In this document: positions 13,212 to 15,538 of the stretch, piece after piece | How the letters are laid out: each line of letters opens with the position of its first letter | Position numbering within the stretch: the stretch's first letter is position 1 | Origin: DASYSL01 sp036003365 | GTDB taxonomy: Bacteria > Eisenbacteria > RBG-16-71-46 > DASYSL01 | Length of the DNA: 15,538 nt | Assembly (NCBI GenBank): GCA_036003365.1 | Contig: DASYSL010000151.1 | Coordinates: 1-15,538 of the forward strand | Direction of reading: 5' to 3' | Translations under genes and position numbers: made by a program | Notes under the pieces: generated by a model | What the model saw: only the letters and a program-made list of their open reading frames with translations | Database searches by the model: none | What the model was told of the DNA's origin: nothing

Positions 13212-13576
13212 GTTGTGCTCCTTGCTTGCCAGCCGAATTCCTTGAGCGACACGCGGCCCAAGCGCCCGAAACGCACGCCTTCCTGTTCGAGGCGCACGCG
13301 CTGCTCCCACCCCGCCATCGCATCATAGCGCCCGAGCCCGAGCACGCCGCCGGCGCTCACCACGCGATGCCATGGCAGGCTCGAGCCCTGCGGCAGCGTG
13401 CGCAGCGCCTGGCCCACGCGCCGGGGCTGGCGCGCGATGCCGGCGAGTGCCGCGATCTGGCCATAGGTCGCCACGCGCCCGCGGGGAATGCGGCGAATCG
13501 CGCTCCAGATGCGAGCCCGCACGCGCTCGGCCGATGCCGAGGCGCTTACGCGCTTCGGCGAGCCAGCGCGCGCCAT
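13208..13576 (-). CDS. Alkyltransferase-like protein (ATL), MGMT-fold DNA-binding
   Basis: The protein has 122 residues, a single winged-helix domain of the O6-alkylguanine-DNA alkyltransferase family. ARIWSAIRRIPRGRVATYGQIAALAG (21-46) holds the DNA-binding entry and the nucleotide-flipping Tyr38. RRVGQALR (52-59) carries the Arg finger. The active-site motif PCHR is PWHR (68-71), with Trp69 in place of the alkyl-accepting cysteine. This is the mark of ATL proteins, which bind O6-alkylguanine without repairing it and pass the lesion to nucleotide excision repair. LGLGRYDAMAGWEQRVRLEQEGV is the usual C-terminal segment, and the residues after it are variable. ATG 13576 overlaps the end of the upstream gene by 31 bases. 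A shorter start at GTG in ERVRARIW is possible. Its stop overlaps the DinB gene start. Confidence 0.9.
   Translation of the reverse strand: MARAGSPKRVSASASAERVRARIWSAIRRIPRGRVATYGQIAALAGIARQPRRVGQALRTLPQGSSLPWHRVVSAGGVLGLGRYDAMAGWEQRVRLEQEGVRFGRLGRVSLKEFGWQARSTT
13218..13223 (-). promoter_or_regulatory. Ribosome-binding site AAGGAG fixing the DinB-family start
   Basis: A perfect AAGGAG on the minus strand lies six bases before GTG 13211 and inside the last codons of the alkyltransferase-like gene. It decides for the GTG start over longer upstream frames. Confidence 0.8.
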
Positions 13577-14025
13577 GCGAGGACAACGAGGCCCGCGACG
13601 CCGGTGGCCACGCAGATCTCGGGCGCCAGCGTGTGACGCGTGAGCAGCGGGTTGGCATTGGACCACGGCCAGAACGGGACCGCGTCGGAGTGATACATGC
13701 TGTCGAGGATGGCGTGCGAGAGGCCGCCGACCCATCCACCCACCCACAGCGCGTTCCATGACAAGTCGTCGGTCACCCAGCGCCAGGGCCGCGGCAACAC
13801 CGGCGCCACCAACGCGATCGCCACCGCCGTTCCCAACCCGACCAGGCTGGCGCCGACGAAGGTGTGGAAGAAGCGATGATCCGGCTTGGCTCGATGGAGG
13901 ATGAAGAAGAGCGTCTCGCAGTCGATGGTCACCTGGGTGGCGGCGTACGCGATCAGCGACAGGCGGCGCGGCACGAGCGCCTTGAAGAGAACGCCGGGAC
14001 CGAAGTGATACGGCGTGAATGGCAC
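13546..14025 (-). CDS. YdjM-like membrane protein, putative metal-dependent hydrolase
   Basis: The protein has 159 residues and about four membrane helices. It begins MPFTPYHFGPGVLFK, the typical opening of small membrane proteins of the YdjM/PF04307 type. Polar residues suited to metal binding recur: H7; D35 and E37 (VTIDCETLF); H50 and H54 (DHRFFHTFVG); H104, D108, H112 and D114 (LSHAILDSMYHSDAVPFWP). Enzymatic activity of the family is predicted rather than shown; the E. coli relative YdjM belongs to the SOS regulon. The start is GTG 14025, which gives the correct family N-terminus, six bases after the VOC gene stop. No strong Shine-Dalgarno is seen. The gene overlaps the next one by 31 bases. 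Confidence 0.8.
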   Translation of the reverse strand: MPFTPYHFGPGVLFKALVPRRLSLIAYAATQVTIDCETLFFILHRAKPDHRFFHTFVGASLVGLGTAVAIALVAPVLPRPWRWVTDDLSWNALWVGGWVGGLSHAILDSMYHSDAVPFWPWSNANPLLTRHTLAPEICVATGVAGLVVLAWRALARRSA

Positions 14026-14031
14026 GTGGGA

Positions 14032-14430
14032 TCAGCGTCCGGTGAAGAGCGTCTTCTCGTCGACGAAGCAAAGCGGATTGCCGAAAGGATCCACGGCGTA
14101 GAACGAGCGCTCGCCCCACGGCCGCTCCACGATCTTTCCCGCCGGCTCGCCGTGCACGCGCTCGGGCGACAGCGCCCCCGCTGTCTCGGCGCGGCGATAG
14201 GCGCTCTCGAGGTCGGCGAGGGCGAAATAGACCGCCTGCGGCGCGGGACGCGGCACGCGGTTTGCGGGGGCGACGTCCACGAGACCGAGAATGACGTCGG
14301 CGCAGTCGAAATAATGGCGCCCGCCGTGCACGCGACGACCGGGGTCGCCGAGCAGCTCCGCGTAGAAGCGGGTCGCGCGCTCGATGTCGGCCACTTCGAG
14401 CAAGATGCGAAAGACGCGGGCCGCGCTCAC
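14032..14430 (-). CDS. VOC family (glyoxalase/bleomycin-resistance fold) protein
   Basis: The protein has 132 residues, made of two beta-alpha-beta-beta-beta modules: ARVFRILLEVADIERATRFY (4-23), the standard VOC opening with AELLGDPG after it; the strand pair HYFDCADVILGLVD; and the second module from AVYFALADLESAYRRAE (66-82) to SFYAVDPFGNPLCFVDE (109-125), the typical C-terminal motif. VOC proteins include metal-dependent lyases, dioxygenases and antibiotic-binding proteins. The substrate cannot be told here. A shortened variant of the usual first-module metal histidine region is present, so metal binding is uncertain. GTG 14430 overlaps the upstream stop (GTGA). Confidence 0.9.
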   Translation of the reverse strand: MSAARVFRILLEVADIERATRFYAELLGDPGRRVHGGRHYFDCADVILGLVDVAPANRVPRPAPQAVYFALADLESAYRRAETAGALSPERVHGEPAGKIVERPWGERSFYAVDPFGNPLCFVDEKTLFTGR

Positions 14431-14969
14431 GCGCTCACCGGCTCTCTGCGGCTGGCCGCGGCCCAGAAGGCGAACACGAGGAAGGCGACCGCGGTCAGCC
14501 ATCCCCCGAGCGCGAACTGATTGGAAAGATAAAGGCCGATCATGAGCCCGGCCACGATGAGGACGCCACCCAGCACGAGCCAGCGCTGCTGGCCGTAGAG
14601 GAACTGGAACGGCAGATAGTGCGCGCCGACCACGATCATGGCCCCGGGGTAGAACCAACCCAGCCGGTGCGCCGTCGCGCCGAGGACCACCGGTAAGCAC
14701 AGCGGCACCATGAACGCCACCTGCAGGGCGAGCCAGCGCAGAGGATTGTCGGGCGCGAGCGAAGCCGGGCGCCCCATGGCGCGCAGAGCGAGCTGCGTGA
14801 GCGGGAAGATGAACATGCCCCCGATCACGAGAATGAGGATCGCGAGCCGGGGCGCGGCCCAGGTTCCCGCGGCGGCCGAAGCGAGCCAGATCGCCGCGCA
14901 CACCATCTGCCCGGGCCCTCCGCCGAGATAGATCTCACGGGTCTGGCGTTGGGCTTCTTGGATCGTCAT
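14427..14969 (-). CDS. Integral membrane protein, conserved hypothetical
   Basis: The protein has 180 residues with a short amphipathic N-terminus (MTIQEAQRQTREIYLGGGPG) and about six hydrophobic segments. Conserved-looking landmarks are AAGTWAAPRLAILILVIGGM, FIFPLTQLALRAMGRPASL, FMVPLCLPVVLGA, HRLGWFYPGAMIVVGAHYLP and FQFLYGQQ. This layout resembles a family of uncharacterised bacterial membrane proteins that I believe is catalogued as DUF7010; the number is from memory and uncertain. No transporter or enzyme motif is apparent. ATG 14969 opens the protein, and no strong ribosome-binding site is visible. The stop overlaps the VOC gene start. Confidence 0.75.
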   Translation of the reverse strand: MTIQEAQRQTREIYLGGGPGQMVCAAIWLASAAAGTWAAPRLAILILVIGGMFIFPLTQLALRAMGRPASLAPDNPLRWLALQVAFMVPLCLPVVLGATAHRLGWFYPGAMIVVGAHYLPFQFLYGQQRWLVLGGVLIVAGLMIGLYLSNQFALGGWLTAVAFLVFAFWAAASRREPVSA

Positions 14970-14985
14970 GGCGCGGAATCATGCC

Positions 14986-15004
14986 GCAGGGCGCGCCGCC
15001 CTGC
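14986..15004. repeat. Intercistronic inverted repeat
   Basis: GCAGGGC (14986-14992) and GCCCTGC (14998-15004) form a 7-bp hairpin with a 5-base loop in the 52-base gap between the DUF5946 gene and the membrane protein. There is no T-run on the minus strand, so it is not a standard terminator. It could stabilise or punctuate the transcript. Confidence 0.4.
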
Positions 15005-15021
15005 AACTCGGCTGCCCTGGC

Positions 15022-15537
15022 TCAGCGCGGCTCCGCGAGGAGCGCCCAGCCGCGCACGGTGGCGTGGTGGATGTGCCACACCTTCCAGGCCTCTTCCGCC
15101 CATGCGCGCACGCGCTCGACGTGCTCGTCGGGCCCGGGCGCGGCGTGCACGGCGAGCACGGTGATCGAGCCCACGCTCGACGGCGGTTCGAGCCACGAGT
15201 ACTCGCGCTTGCGCTCGGCCGCGCGCTGCATGGCGCGCGTGGCGCGCTGATTGTCGTAACCCAGCTCGAGCACCCAGTGCAGGCGCTGCAGATGGAGCGC
15301 CACCGAGGCGATGGCATGCGGCGAGGGCTCGCCCGGATGCTGGACGGCATAGGCGTCCACGGTCAGCCCATGCGCGCGGCCGTAACGAAAGTCGGAGTAT
15401 TCGCGCGCCAGCACCTCACCGAAGAGCTGCCAGCATCCCGGCGCCGATCCGAGGTAGCGGTGCCCGGGCACGTCGACGTCGGGCACCACGGCGCCGCAGC
15501 CGACGCAGGTGACGGTCTTGATCGCGGTCTCATTCAT
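15022..15537 (-). CDS. DUF5946 family protein
   Basis: The protein has 171 residues, starting at ATG 15537 one base from the window edge, so its promoter is not visible. Family-like features are a CVGCG zinc-knuckle-like motif (C11, C14), HRYLGSAPGCWQLFGEVLAREYSD (26-49), the strongly conserved LTVDAYAVQHPGEPSPHAIA (58-77), SVALHLQRLHWVLELG (78-93), and a C-terminal AWKVWHIHHATVRGWA segment. The Cys and His residues suggest a metal-stabilised fold. No biochemical activity is known to me for the family. It appears to be the first of the six-gene minus-strand series in view. Confidence 0.85.
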   Translation of the reverse strand: MNETAIKTVTCVGCGAVVPDVDVPGHRYLGSAPGCWQLFGEVLAREYSDFRYGRAHGLTVDAYAVQHPGEPSPHAIASVALHLQRLHWVLELGYDNQRATRAMQRAAERKREYSWLEPPSSVGSITVLAVHAAPGPDEHVERVRAWAEEAWKVWHIHHATVRGWALLAEPR

Positions 15538-15538
15538 C

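Noticed and set aside
1..15538. tRNA, rRNA, CRISPR arrays, insertion sequences or attachment sites
   Set aside because: No cloverleaf-like segment, direct-repeat series, transposase motifs or terminal repeats were seen in reading both strands.

Overview
The window is very GC-rich, gene-dense bacterial chromosome with many GTG/TTG starts and 4-base stop/start overlaps (ATGA, GTGA, TTGA). The FlgD-like/T9SS-type C-terminal domain at the left edge, the secreted Ig-domain protein beside it and the overall gene content suggest an uncultured FCB-affiliated lineage (Candidatus Eisenbacteria or a relative). This is an inference from protein style, not a phylogenetic result.

Layout. (1) 1-1234, plus strand: the tail of a secreted FlgD-domain protein, a strong intrinsic terminator, and a secreted C-type-lectin-like/Ig protein. 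(2) 11081-1216, minus strand: one nearly unbroken gene string, ptsN-like PTS EIIA, then NuoA-, NuoH-, NuoJ- and NuoK-like proteins, a zinc-ribbon TPR protein, a NuoL C-terminal stub, NuoM- and NuoN-like proteins, then a CcsA/HemX-type protein, hemA, a small membrane protein and a DUF2891 protein. (3) 11082-11310: divergent promoter region with back-to-back promoters, a palindrome in the ptsN leader and an intrinsic terminator between the plus-strand promoter and its gene. (4) 11311-12666, plus: a GAF-GGDEF diguanylate-cyclase-type protein. (5) 15537-12663, minus: six small accessory genes, mostly translationally coupled (DUF5946, integral membrane protein, VOC/glyoxalase, YdjM-like membrane protein, alkyltransferase-like protein, DinB/DUF1572).

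The most unusual element is 4778-10568. It encodes counterparts of the complex I membrane-arm subunits in the canonical order A-H-J-K-L-M-N, with every peripheral-arm gene (B, C, D, E, F, G, I) absent. The subunits keep topology and local motifs but have lost nearly all the charged residues needed for quinone chemistry and proton transfer: both NuoK glutamates, the TM5 Glu and TM7 Lys of the antiporter-like subunits, the acidic NuoH loop, and the NuoA ECG and FDVE motifs. NuoL is reduced to a 79-residue C-terminal stub, and a zinc-ribbon TPR gene sits just upstream where the NuoL body would be. All frames are intact and tightly coupled, so this looks like a maintained, repurposed complex rather than decay. 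Its function is unknown. Its neighbours (heme synthesis, cytochrome c assembly) hint at a membrane or respiratory context.

No rRNA, tRNA, CRISPR or mobile element was seen. No gene-free stretch exceeds 300 bases; the longest is 11082-11310.
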